From positions 1 through 6,245 of the forward strand of contig WFPR01000114.1 of the NCBI GenBank assembly GCA_015487455.1: a stretch of DNA of 6,245 nt, written 5' to 3'. The notes under the pieces were generated by a model. That model ran no database searches. It worked only from the letters and a program-made list of their open reading frames with translations, and was not told the origin of the DNA. The translations under genes were made by a program, and so were the position numbers. Source of the stretch: Candidatus Bipolaricaulota bacterium (lineage in GTDB: Bacteria; Bipolaricaulota; Bipolaricaulia; RBG-16-55-9). Numbering within the stretch: the stretch's first letter is position 1; every line of letters starts with the position of its first letter. Shown here one piece after another: positions 1 through 6,245 of the stretch.

Positions 1-2514
1 ATACTGGACGACCTGCTCGTCCACGCGGGCGAGCATCTCCTGAAACAGCCGGAACGACTCGCGCCGGAACTCCACCAAGGGGTCCTGCTGCTGGTACGCC
101 CGCCAGCCGATGCCCTCCCTCAGGTCGTCGAGGGCGTAGAGGTGCTGGCGCCAGTGCTCGTCGAGGATGCGCAGGATCATGAGGCGCGCCACGGGCGAGA
201 AGTGCGCCCCCAGGCGCGCCTTCTGGGCCTCGAGGTTCGCCCGGAGGAACGCCTTGAGCCTCTCCTCCAGCTCCGGGTACTTGAGCTCGGTGAGCGCCTG
301 GGCCTCGGCGTCGGGGAGGGGGGCGCTCTGGAAGCTCTTCAGCTCCCTGAGGAGCCCTTCTAGGTCCCAGTCGTAGGGCTTGTCGGGGTCGGGGCAGTGG
401 CGCTGCAGGAGCGCCTGCGCGTAGTGTTCAAGCACGTCCTCAAGGTACTCGTCGAGGTCGGCCCGGGCTTGGGCCTCGTCGGGGCGCCCCAGCAGAAAGC
501 GGTTGCGCAGCGCGTAGACGGCCTCGCGCTGGCGGGCCATCACCTGATCGTACTCGAGCAGGCGCTTCCGGATGGAGAAGTTGTACGCCTCAACGCGCTG
601 CTGGGCGGTGCGGATGGCCTTGGTGAGCCACTCGTGCTCGATCCCCTGGCCCTCCTCCAGGCCCTTGAGCGCCCACTGGATGAGCTTCTGATCGCCGAAG
701 AGGCGAAACAGCTCGTCCTCCAGCGAGACGAAGAACTGCGAGGAGCCGGGGTCGCCCTGGCGCCCGGCCCGGCCCCGCAGCTGATCGTCGATGCGCCGGG
801 ACTCGTGCCGCTGCGCCCCGATGACGTGCAGCCCCCCGAGCTTGACGACCTCCTCGTGTTCCTTGGCGCACTCCTCGCGCTTCTTCTGCAAAAGCTCTTC
901 ATAGCGCGCCTGCCATCGGGCCTTGGCCTTCTCATAGTCCTCGGGGCGCTGGAAGTCGCGGGGGTCGGGCGGCGGACCGGCCTCCTCCTTAGCTAGAAAT
1001 TCGGGGTTCCCGCCCAGCAGGATGTCGACGCCGCGCCCGGCCATGTTCGTGGCGACGGTGACGGCGCCCTTCCGCCCCGCCTGCGCGATGATCATGGCCT
1101 CCTTCTCGTGGTGCTTGGCGTTCAGGACGTGGTGGGGGATGCCGCGGCGCTTGAGCAGCTTGCTCAGGTGCTCCGACTTCTCGATGGAGGTCGTCCCGAT
1201 GAGCACGGGGCGGCCCTGCTTGTGCAGCTTTTCGACCTCTTCGGCGATGGCGTGGAACTTCTCGCGCTCCGTCTTGAAGAGCACGTCGGGGAGGTCCACG
1301 CGGATCATCGGCTTGTGGGTCGGGATCACCACGACGTCCAAGCCGTAGATCTCCTTGAACTCCTCCTCCTCCGTCTTGGCCGTCCCGGTCATGCCCGCCA
1401 GGCCCTTGTAGAGCTTGAAGTAGTGCTGGAGCGTGATTTGGGCCAGGGTCTGGGTCTCGCGGCGGATCTCGAGGCCCTCCTTGGCCTCGATGGCCTGATG
1501 GAGCCCGTCGCTCCAGCGGCGGTCGGGCATCAGCCGCCCCGTGAACTCATCGACGATGACGACCTGCCCGTCCTTGACGATGTAGTCGACGTCGCGCTTG
1601 TATAGGTGCAAAGCCCGCAGGGCCAGCTCCAAATGGTGGAGCAGCTCGACGTGCTGCGGCGCGAAGATGTTGTCGACCTGCAGGAGCTTCTCGGCCTTGC
1701 GGACGCCCTCCTCCGTCAGGTGCACTCGGCGGGTCTTCTCGTCGAGCTCGAAGTCGACGTCCTTCTTGAAGCGGGGGGCGAGCTTGGCGAACTGTTTGTA
1801 GAGCTGGGCCGACTGGGCCGTCGAGCCCGAGATGATGAGGGGCGTCCGCGCCTCGTCGATCAGGATGTTGTCGATCTCGTCGACGATCGCGTAGTCTAGG
1901 GACGTCTGGACGCGCTGGTCCCACGAGAGCACCAAATTATCCCGCAAATAGTCGAAGCCGAACTGGTTGTTCGTCCCGTAGACGATGTCGCACCGATACG
2001 CCTGCTTGCGCTCCTCGAGGGGCGTGTCCTCCTGGAGCAGGCCCACCTTGAGGCCTAAAAACTCGTAGATCGGCCCCATCCACTCGCGGTCGCGCTTGGC
2101 CAGGTAGTCGTTGACGGTGACCACGTGCACCTTCCCGGCGAGGGCGTTCAAGTACGCGGGCATGGTGGCGACGAGGGTCTTGCCCTCGCCCGTCTTCATC
2201 TCGGCGATGCGGCGCTGGTGGAGCACGATCGCCCCCAGGACTTGCACGTCGTAGGGGCGCAGCCCGATGGTGCGGGCCGCGACCTCCCGGACCACGGCGA
2301 ACGCCTCGGGCAGCAGGTCGTCGAGCGTCTCGCCCTTCTGGAGGCGCGCTCTGAACTCTTGGGTCTTGGCGGCCAGCTCCTTGTCGCTGAGCCGCTTCAT
2401 CCGATCGCTGTAAGAGTTCACGGCCTCCAGGATGGGCTGGAGGCGCTTGAGCTTCTGCTCGTTCGTCTCCCCGAAGAGGTGATCGACGGCGCGCTTGATG
2501 ATCCCGAAGACCAT
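1..2514 (-). CDS. secA: Protein translocase ATPase SecA (3' end cut by window edge)
   Basis: SecA is the cytosolic ATPase that pushes unfolded preproteins through the SecYEG channel. I translated the frame by hand: 838 codons are open from the ATG to the window edge. Seen: the Q-motif region RPYDVQ (86-91), Walker A TGEGKT (108-113), YGTNNQFGFDYLRDN (179-193), the Walker B/DEAD-like VDEID (211-215) running into ILIDEARTPLIISG (217-230), the preprotein cross-linking domain (about 231-374), TGRLMPDRRWSDGLHQA (324-341, end of that domain), AGMTGT (373-378), TNMAGRGVDI (489-498), RHESRRIDDQLRGRAGRQGDPG (569-590), YDQVMARQRE (655-664) and LDEHWRQHL (784-792). Residues of about 504-556 form an insertion like that of actinobacterial and Thermus-type SecA. 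The start is fixed by an in-frame TAG five codons upstream and by the usual SecA opening (MVFGIIKR...). Upstream GGGA five bases before the ATG is only a weak ribosome site. The last core residues and any zinc-binding tail lie outside the window. Confidence 0.98.
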   Translation of the reverse strand, partial: MVFGIIKRAVDHLFGETNEQKLKRLQPILEAVNSYSDRMKRLSDKELAAKTQEFRARLQKGETLDDLLPEAFAVVREVAARTIGLRPYDVQVLGAIVLHQRRIAEMKTGEGKTLVATMPAYLNALAGKVHVVTVNDYLAKRDREWMGPIYEFLGLKVGLLQEDTPLEERKQAYRCDIVYGTNNQFGFDYLRDNLVLSWDQRVQTSLDYAIVDEIDNILIDEARTPLIISGSTAQSAQLYKQFAKLAPRFKKDVDFELDEKTRRVHLTEEGVRKAEKLLQVDNIFAPQHVELLHHLELALRALHLYKRDVDYIVKDGQVVIVDEFTGRLMPDRRWSDGLHQAIEAKEGLEIRRETQTLAQITLQHYFKLYKGLAGMTGTAKTEEEEFKEIYGLDVVVIPTHKPMIRVDLPDVLFKTEREKFHAIAEEVEKLHKQGRPVLIGTTSIEKSEHLSKLLKRRGIPHHVLNAKHHEKEAMIIAQAGRKGAVTVATNMAGRGVDILLGGNPEFLAKEEAGPPPDPRDFQRPEDYEKAKARWQARYEELLQKKREECAKEHEEVVKLGGLHVIGAQRHESRRIDDQLRGRAGRQGDPGSSQFFVSLEDELFRLFGDQKLIQWALKGLEEGQGIEHEWLTKAIRTAQQRVEAYNFSIRKRLLEYDQVMARQREAVYALRNRFLLGRPDEAQARADLDEYLEDVLEHYAQALLQRHCPDPDKPYDWDLEGLLRELKSFQSAPLPDAEAQALTELKYPELEERLKAFLRANLEAQKARLGAHFSPVARLMILRILDEHWRQHLYALDDLREGIGWRAYQQQDPLVEFRRESFRLFQEMLARVDEQVVQY

Positions 2515-2566
2515 GGCGGTCCCATTCTAAGGCGATCCGGGAACGCCGACAAGCGGACGGAGCCCG
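2515..2566 (-). other. 52-bp gap between the Wzy/TPR gene and secA
   Basis: This short spacer holds no gene, no convincing promoter and no terminator with a T-run. On the minus strand a weak GGGA (2523-2520) sits five bases before the secA ATG, and an in-frame TAG lies at 2529-2527. The spacing suggests that secA is read from the same transcript as the upstream membrane-protein gene. No reading frame for a SecM-like arrest peptide fits here; the upstream gene is a large membrane protein. Confidence 0.6.
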
Positions 2567-5026
2567 CTAGGGGAGGGCTTGGAGCAGCTCCTCGGCGCGG
2601 CGCTTGAGCCGCTCCAGCTCCTGCTGCTGGGCGCGGGCCAGCTCGCGCATCCCCGGCGGGAGCTCGGGGGCGGCCAGCTGCTCTTGAAGCTCCTGGAGCT
2701 GCTCGTCCAGCAGGACGAGCGCCCGGCGCAGGAGCGGCCTCGCCTCCTCAAAGCGCCTCAACTCGACGTAGATCTCGCCGATGTTCAAGTACGCCTTGGC
2801 CTCCTTGGGGCGCTTCTCGATGACCTTCCGGAGCCACTCGAGGGCCTCCTCGGGCTTCCCCTGCTTGTAGCTGACGAGCGCTTTCACGTACCAGGCGTCG
2901 GGCTTGAGGTCCGGCGCGGGGTCCATGCCCAACAGCTCGTCGACGTAGCGGGCCGCGTCGTCGATCTCTTCGAGCTGTAGACTGATCTGGGCCAGATAGT
3001 AGTAGCTCCGCTCGGTGACGAAGACGCGCACCGAGCGCTCCAGCAGCTCCTTGGCCCGGCGCAGATCCCCGCGCTGCAGCGCGATCATCGCCAAGTGGTA
3101 GTACGCCTCGCCGGGGGCGAAGTCCCACGCCACGCTCCTCTGCAGCAGGTACTCGGCCGTGCGGAGGTCGCCCAGCGTGTGCAGATAGATTTTTGCGCTG
3201 TCGAGGGCGCGGTCGGCCATCCAGTCGCGGTACGCGAAGGCGCTGACCGTCACGGCCACGAGCAGCACGATGAGGGCCAGCGCCCGCGAGCCCGCGCGCC
3301 CCAGGCGCACGACCCCCCACGGCTCCCCGAGCGCCCTCGAGCAAAGGGCCCCCAGCAGGAAGACGAACGCCAAGGCGTTGGCGGGCAGGTGGAGCGGGAA
3401 GCTGAAGACCGAGTCGCTCAAGAACGCGACGATCCCGCCCAAGAGCCCGACGAGCAGCACGCTTTCAGGGATCTTTTGATGGAGCCTGAGGGCGCGCAGG
3501 CGACGCCAGGCCGTCCAGCCGAGCGCGATCAAGAACAGCACGATCCCTAGAGCCCCGACGAGCCCCAACTCCGCGAGCATCTGCACGTACTCGTTGTGCG
3601 CCTGGGCCGCCCGTAAAATGTACCCGACGCGCTCCTTGTAGGCTTGTCCCCTGGGCGTCTCCAGAAATCGCCCCTTGTAAGGCAAGAACTCCCGCTTGTA
3701 GTCGCCGAGGCCCGTCCCCACGATCGGGTGGTCCTTCCAGATCTCGTAGGCGACCCACCAGTCCCAGGCGCGCACCCGCGCGGAGTTCGTCTCGACGTAC
3801 CGCCAGACGTCCTGCACGAGCCCCCGACCCCAGGGCGTCATCAGGCCGACCGCGATCAGCGCGAGGGCGGCGCCCACGGCGAGGCCCCTCGTCCGCTTGG
3901 GGAGCTGCGCGAACTGCCGGACGGCCCACGCCAGGGCGGGCAGCGCGAGCGTCGCCGCCAGCGCGACCCACCCCAGCTCGGAGTACCCCCGCCGCACCCA
4001 CGCCGGGCTCGTCGCGCCCAGCGCGGCCGTGAGCGCGAGGCTCAACCCGACGACCCCCACCACCCAGGGCCACTCCCGCCCCAGGCGCCCTAGTTGCCCC
4101 ACGAGCCCGAGCCCCACGAACAGGGCACCCAACGACGCGATCACGGCCAGCCAGGCGGAGTCGGACGCGCAGGCCACCAGCGTGACGTAGATCACGCCCA
4201 GCGCCCCCGCGATGAGCCCCCGCTCCCAGGGGCGCTCCCGCACGAGCAGGAGCGCCAGCCCCGGCGCGACCAGATAGCTCAAAAACCCGGCCAGATAGTT
4301 CTTGTTCCCGAAGGTCGAGATGATCGCGCCGGTCCACTTGGCGCCCGGCGCGCCGGGCAGCACCCCGTAGTACTGCAGCAGGCCGTACCCCGCCGCGAGG
4401 AACGCGCTCAGCAGCAGCGCAATCAACAGAAAGGCAACATCGCGACGATCCCGAAGCTCGTTGGCCACCAGCAGCCCGAACGCCCCAAAGTACACGAACA
4501 GCACGACGTACTGGAAGTTCGCCCAGAAGTCACGGCTGTGGGTCAGCGAGAGCAGGGCGGCCACGAGCACCACGAGCCCCGGCGCGCTCAAGGGGGTGAG
4601 TTGAAGCTCCCCACGGCCCCTGAGCGCCCAGCGCCCCGTCCAGATCACGAGCAGCAGCGAGATGACCCCCAGCGAGTAGACGGCCTTCGTGTAGCCGTAC
4701 TCCGTGTTGCCTAAATAAATGAGCAGAGGCTGCGTGTACAGGAGGACGGCCGTCAAGCCCAACAGGACGCGGGGCCACGCCCAGACGAGCAGCCCCAGCG
4801 AGACGGCGATCAGCAGCAGGACGTAGAGCGCGTTCGTGTCGCCGCGCAGCGCGAAAACGGCCGCCAACGGGACGCCGACGATCGCCAACGCCGCGAGCGC
4901 CTGGGGCTTCCAGCGGGGCTGAAGCGACCAGGTGCGGAGGGCCTCAAGCAGAGGAGAAGCGGTCCATCGGGTTCGAACCCGAGTTCGGGCGCGGCGCTTG
5001 GGCGTTTGGGTCCGTCGGCTCCTCAT
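2567..5026 (-). CDS. O-antigen ligase/polymerase-family (Wzy_C) membrane protein with C-terminal TPR repeats
   Basis: This is a complete 819-residue protein. Family knowledge: Wzy_C proteins transfer or polymerise lipid-linked oligosaccharide on the outer face of the cytoplasmic membrane. Seen: a basic N-terminus (1-40); thirteen hydrophobic segments between about 42 and 396; a large loop (397-483) with R417/R419, W421, DHPIVGTGLGDY (432-443) and AHNEYVQMLAELGLVG (476-491), the Wzy_C signature with a candidate catalytic His477; then four more segments (about 485-504, 522-540, 548-563, 581-597). Lys/Arg-rich loops at 130-138, 191-195, 263-269, 370-380, 507-518 and 574-581 alternate correctly for the loop, and also the tail, to be extracytoplasmic. 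Residues 604-776 hold four to five TPR-like repeats (for example 638-671, 709-742, 743-776), followed by a Glu/Leu-rich coiled coil (772-817). The ATG at 5026 is the first possible start after the in-frame upstream stop; no strong ribosome site precedes it. O-antigen ligase, polymerase or protein O-oligosaccharyltransferase cannot be told apart here. Confidence 0.88.
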   Translation of the reverse strand: MRSRRTQTPKRRARTRVRTRWTASPLLEALRTWSLQPRWKPQALAALAIVGVPLAAVFALRGDTNALYVLLLIAVSLGLLVWAWPRVLLGLTAVLLYTQPLLIYLGNTEYGYTKAVYSLGVISLLLVIWTGRWALRGRGELQLTPLSAPGLVVLVAALLSLTHSRDFWANFQYVVLFVYFGAFGLLVANELRDRRDVAFLLIALLLSAFLAAGYGLLQYYGVLPGAPGAKWTGAIISTFGNKNYLAGFLSYLVAPGLALLLVRERPWERGLIAGALGVIYVTLVACASDSAWLAVIASLGALFVGLGLVGQLGRLGREWPWVVGVVGLSLALTAALGATSPAWVRRGYSELGWVALAATLALPALAWAVRQFAQLPKRTRGLAVGAALALIAVGLMTPWGRGLVQDVWRYVETNSARVRAWDWWVAYEIWKDHPIVGTGLGDYKREFLPYKGRFLETPRGQAYKERVGYILRAAQAHNEYVQMLAELGLVGALGIVLFLIALGWTAWRRLRALRLHQKIPESVLLVGLLGGIVAFLSDSVFSFPLHLPANALAFVFLLGALCSRALGEPWGVVRLGRAGSRALALIVLLVAVTVSAFAYRDWMADRALDSAKIYLHTLGDLRTAEYLLQRSVAWDFAPGEAYYHLAMIALQRGDLRRAKELLERSVRVFVTERSYYYLAQISLQLEEIDDAARYVDELLGMDPAPDLKPDAWYVKALVSYKQGKPEEALEWLRKVIEKRPKEAKAYLNIGEIYVELRRFEEARPLLRRALVLLDEQLQELQEQLAAPELPPGMRELARAQQQELERLKRRAEELLQALP
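4967..4982. repeat. 16-bp perfect palindrome in the start region of the Wzy/TPR gene
   Basis: The sequence tcgggttcgaacccga is self-complementary over all 16 bases. It encodes part of the residue run RTRVRTR (14-20), itself a palindrome at protein level. A third copy of the arm (tcggg, 4985-4989) follows after two bases, so in the mRNA the central arm could pair with either neighbour. It looks like a tRNA T-arm but fails that test. It may be just a by-product of an Arg-rich segment in GC-rich DNA. Confidence 0.6.
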
Positions 5027-5050
5027 CGTCGTCTTCGCCGTCGTCTTCGT
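5027..5050. repeat. Two tandem 12-bp units abutting the start codon of the Wzy/TPR gene
   Basis: Unit 1 is cgtcgtcttcgc (5027-5038) and unit 2 is cgtcgtcttcgt (5039-5050); they match at 11 of 12 bases. On the coding strand the copies read as GAAGACGACG-type sequence ending directly at the ATG, and they occupy the place where a ribosome binding site would sit. The only Shine-Dalgarno-like element is a GAAG six bases before the ATG. The rest of the 48-bp gap (5051-5074) shows nothing else beyond a short GGCG/CGCC hairpin. Confidence 0.6.
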
Positions 5051-5074
5051 CCCCGGGGTGGCGTGAGCGCCCGC

Positions 5075-6245
5075 TCAAAGCAGGGCGAGGGCCGTCGGCC
5101 ACAGGCCCGCGAGCGCGCGGGGCGCGGCCCGCCCCAGCCGGCCCCACAGCTCGGGGCGCTTGAGCAGCGCTTTGGCCACCCGGCTCGGGTGGTCGATGTC
5201 ACCGTGCTCGTTGAGCAGCGCGATCAGCTCGGGGCTCCGCTGGACCGCGCGAAGGAGGGCGCTCAGCTCCTCGTCGCTCAGCGCACAGAGCGCGCGGTGC
5301 AGCTCCCAGCCGAGGCGCAGCTCCCTCCCGAGGAGCCGACGCCAGCAGCGCTCGTACTCCGTTAGGGTTCTTTCGGAGGCGTCGCCCGCCAGGGCCGCCC
5401 GGGCGGCCACCTCGCCCGCGATTTGGGCGCAGGCGATCCCCGTGTAGATACCGCCGCCTGACGTCGGCTTCGCCTGCCCGGCCGCGTCCCCCACGAGCAG
5501 AACCCCGTCCGTCACGGTTCTCGGGGCGGGGCCGACGGGGATCGCGCCCGATTGAAACCCCAAGATCTCGCAGCTGGGGAACCGCCGGGCGACCCAGCGG
5601 TCGAAGAGCGCCTTGGCTTGTTTGGGGTCGTCGGTCCCGAGCCCGACGCGCGCCGTGTGGGGCGCGGCCGGGACGGCCCAGGCGAAGAAGTTCGGCGCGA
5701 CGCCGCGCCCGAGCCAGACCTCCACGCCGTCGTCGCGGGGCGGGCTGTAGCGCATCACGGCCTGGACGCCGACGATCGTCTTGCGGGGCGGGGGGAGCCC
5801 GGCGGCCCGCGCGACCACGCTCCTGGGCCCGTCGGCCCCGACGACCACCCGCGCCCGCAGGCGCACGGGCCCGCGCCCGTCGCCCCTGACCCTGATGAGG
5901 AGCGTCCGCGCGACGGACGAGCGCTCCAGGCCCACCACCCGCGCCTTCAGCCGCACCTCGACGCCCGCCCGAGCGGCCCGCTCGACGAGCGCGACGTCGA
6001 AGCGGTCCCGGTCGATCACGTAGGCGTGCGTTTGGGGTTTCTCGAGGGTGAGCGTCTCGCCCCCCGGCCCGTAGACGAGGGCGCCCCGGATCTCGCGCAC
6101 GATCACGTCCTCGGGCGCCCCCGAGAGCGCGAAGCCCCGCACGCTTAAAAGGCCGGTGCACTGCACGGGGCGGCCGACCTCGGGGCGGCCTTCCAATAAA
6201 AGCACGCGCGCGCCGCGCTCGGCGGCCGTCCGGGCCGCCACCGCC
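5075..6245 (-). CDS. Geranylgeranyl-reductase-family FAD-dependent oxidoreductase (5' end cut by window edge)
   Basis: Family role: these flavoenzymes saturate double bonds in polyprenyl chains, such as archaeal membrane lipids, the phytyl chain of chlorophyll, or menaquinone side chains. Numbering from the GTG at 6241, seen: the end of the first Rossmann beta-alpha-beta with VLLLEGRPEVGRPVQCTGLLS (13-33, acidic Glu17 for the FAD ribose and family Cys28), DRDRFD (77-82), the second FAD motif VGADGPRS (134-141), a substrate-side FFAWAVP (185-191) followed by RVGLG (198-202), the hallmark GDAAGQAKPTSGGGIYTG (251-268), and a helical C-terminal part (290-388). The frame stays open past position 6241, so that GTG is not the real start; about 15 residues with GxGxxG should lie beyond the edge. 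There is no membrane segment; a peripheral membrane enzyme is likely. The substrate cannot be read from the sequence. In a SecA-bearing bacterium a quinone, carotenoid or other isoprenoid is more likely than an archaeal lipid. Confidence is high for the family and low for the substrate. Confidence 0.9.
   Translation of the reverse strand, partial: AVAARTAAERGARVLLLEGRPEVGRPVQCTGLLSVRGFALSGAPEDVIVREIRGALVYGPGGETLTLEKPQTHAYVIDRDRFDVALVERAARAGVEVRLKARVVGLERSSVARTLLIRVRGDGRGPVRLRARVVVGADGPRSVVARAAGLPPPRKTIVGVQAVMRYSPPRDDGVEVWLGRGVAPNFFAWAVPAAPHTARVGLGTDDPKQAKALFDRWVARRFPSCEILGFQSGAIPVGPAPRTVTDGVLLVGDAAGQAKPTSGGGIYTGIACAQIAGEVAARAALAGDASERTLTEYERCWRRLLGRELRLGWELHRALCALSDEELSALLRAVQRSPELIALLNEHGDIDHPSRVAKALLKRPELWGRLGRAAPRALAGLWPTALALL

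Noticed and set aside
397..996. Long plus-strand open frames opposite secA (199 codons here, others at 1108-1605 and 2125-2607).
   Set aside because: They lie antisense to a gene confirmed codon by codon, show no recognisable domain, and are expected from GC-rich codon use, which makes stops rare on the opposite strand.
2561..2579. AGCCC...GGGCT hairpin over the stop codon of the Wzy/TPR gene, as a possible terminator.
   Set aside because: The stem is only five pairs with a nine-base loop, and no T-run follows in the direction of transcription.
2515..2700. SecM-like translational arrest control of secA by the upstream gene's C-terminus.
   Set aside because: The upstream product ends in a charged coiled coil (…EELLQALP) with no arrest-like motif, and it is a large membrane protein rather than a short secreted leader.
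4094..4714. A 206-codon plus-strand frame opposite the Wzy/TPR gene, with Pro-, Arg- and Gln-rich residues.
   Set aside because: Its composition is that of an antisense shadow, and the minus-strand frame has clear membrane segments and motifs across the same stretch.
4960..4995. Possible tRNA: GGTTCGAACCC looks like a T-arm.
   Set aside because: With the standard 7-base loop TTCGAAC, the stem TCGGG/CCGAG has a G-G mismatch and fails after two pairs on either strand. No matching acceptor stem or anticodon arm lies upstream, and the sequence is inside a well-supported coding region.
4944..5147. Small minus-strand frame bridging the reductase/Wzy gap with an acidic run (DEDDGEDDDEE).
   Set aside because: It overlaps the ends of both genes in another frame. 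The acidic run comes directly from the 12-bp tandem repeat, and no ribosome site or family supports it.
6141..6202. Rare TTA leucine codons (6148-6146, 6199-6197, and a few in the other genes) as a sign of bldA-like control.
   Set aside because: They are scattered through all three genes, including secA, and nothing points to a Streptomyces-type host.

Overview
The window is about 6.2 kb of GC-rich DNA with three genes. All three lie on the minus strand, are read right to left, and fill nearly the whole window. The presence of SecA makes this a bacterium, since archaea lack it. High GC, an actinobacterial/Thermus-like insertion in SecA and a geranylgeranyl-reductase-type flavoenzyme would fit an uncultivated or thermophilic lineage (Bipolaricaulota/Acetothermia or Deinococcota-like groups are guesses). 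The sequence alone does not settle the phylum.

Layout in transcription order. (1) 6245-5075: the body and C-terminus of an FAD-dependent geranylgeranyl-reductase-family oxidoreductase; only its extreme N-terminus (the Rossmann GxGxxG) lies off the window. (2) A 48-bp gap with a 12-bp tandem duplication directly against the next start codon. (3) 5026-2567: a complete 819-residue polytopic membrane protein of the O-antigen ligase/polymerase (Wzy_C) superfamily, with about 17 predicted membrane segments and a C-terminal TPR block followed by a coiled-coil tail. (4) A 52-bp gap. (5) 2514-1: secA, intact for 838 codons, lacking only its last few core residues and the C-terminal linker at the window edge.

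The same direction, the short gaps and the absence of a clear terminator suggest one transcript. Functionally the three share a membrane/envelope theme: isoprenoid saturation, transfer or polymerisation of lipid-linked glycan, and Sec export. No direct biochemical link between them is shown by the sequence. I see no mobile element, RNA gene, CRISPR array or defence system. The most distinctive item is the Wzy/TPR fusion, whose charge pattern places the TPR block on the outer face of the membrane, together with a departure from a motif I expect in its relatives. I do not see a convincing new system here.
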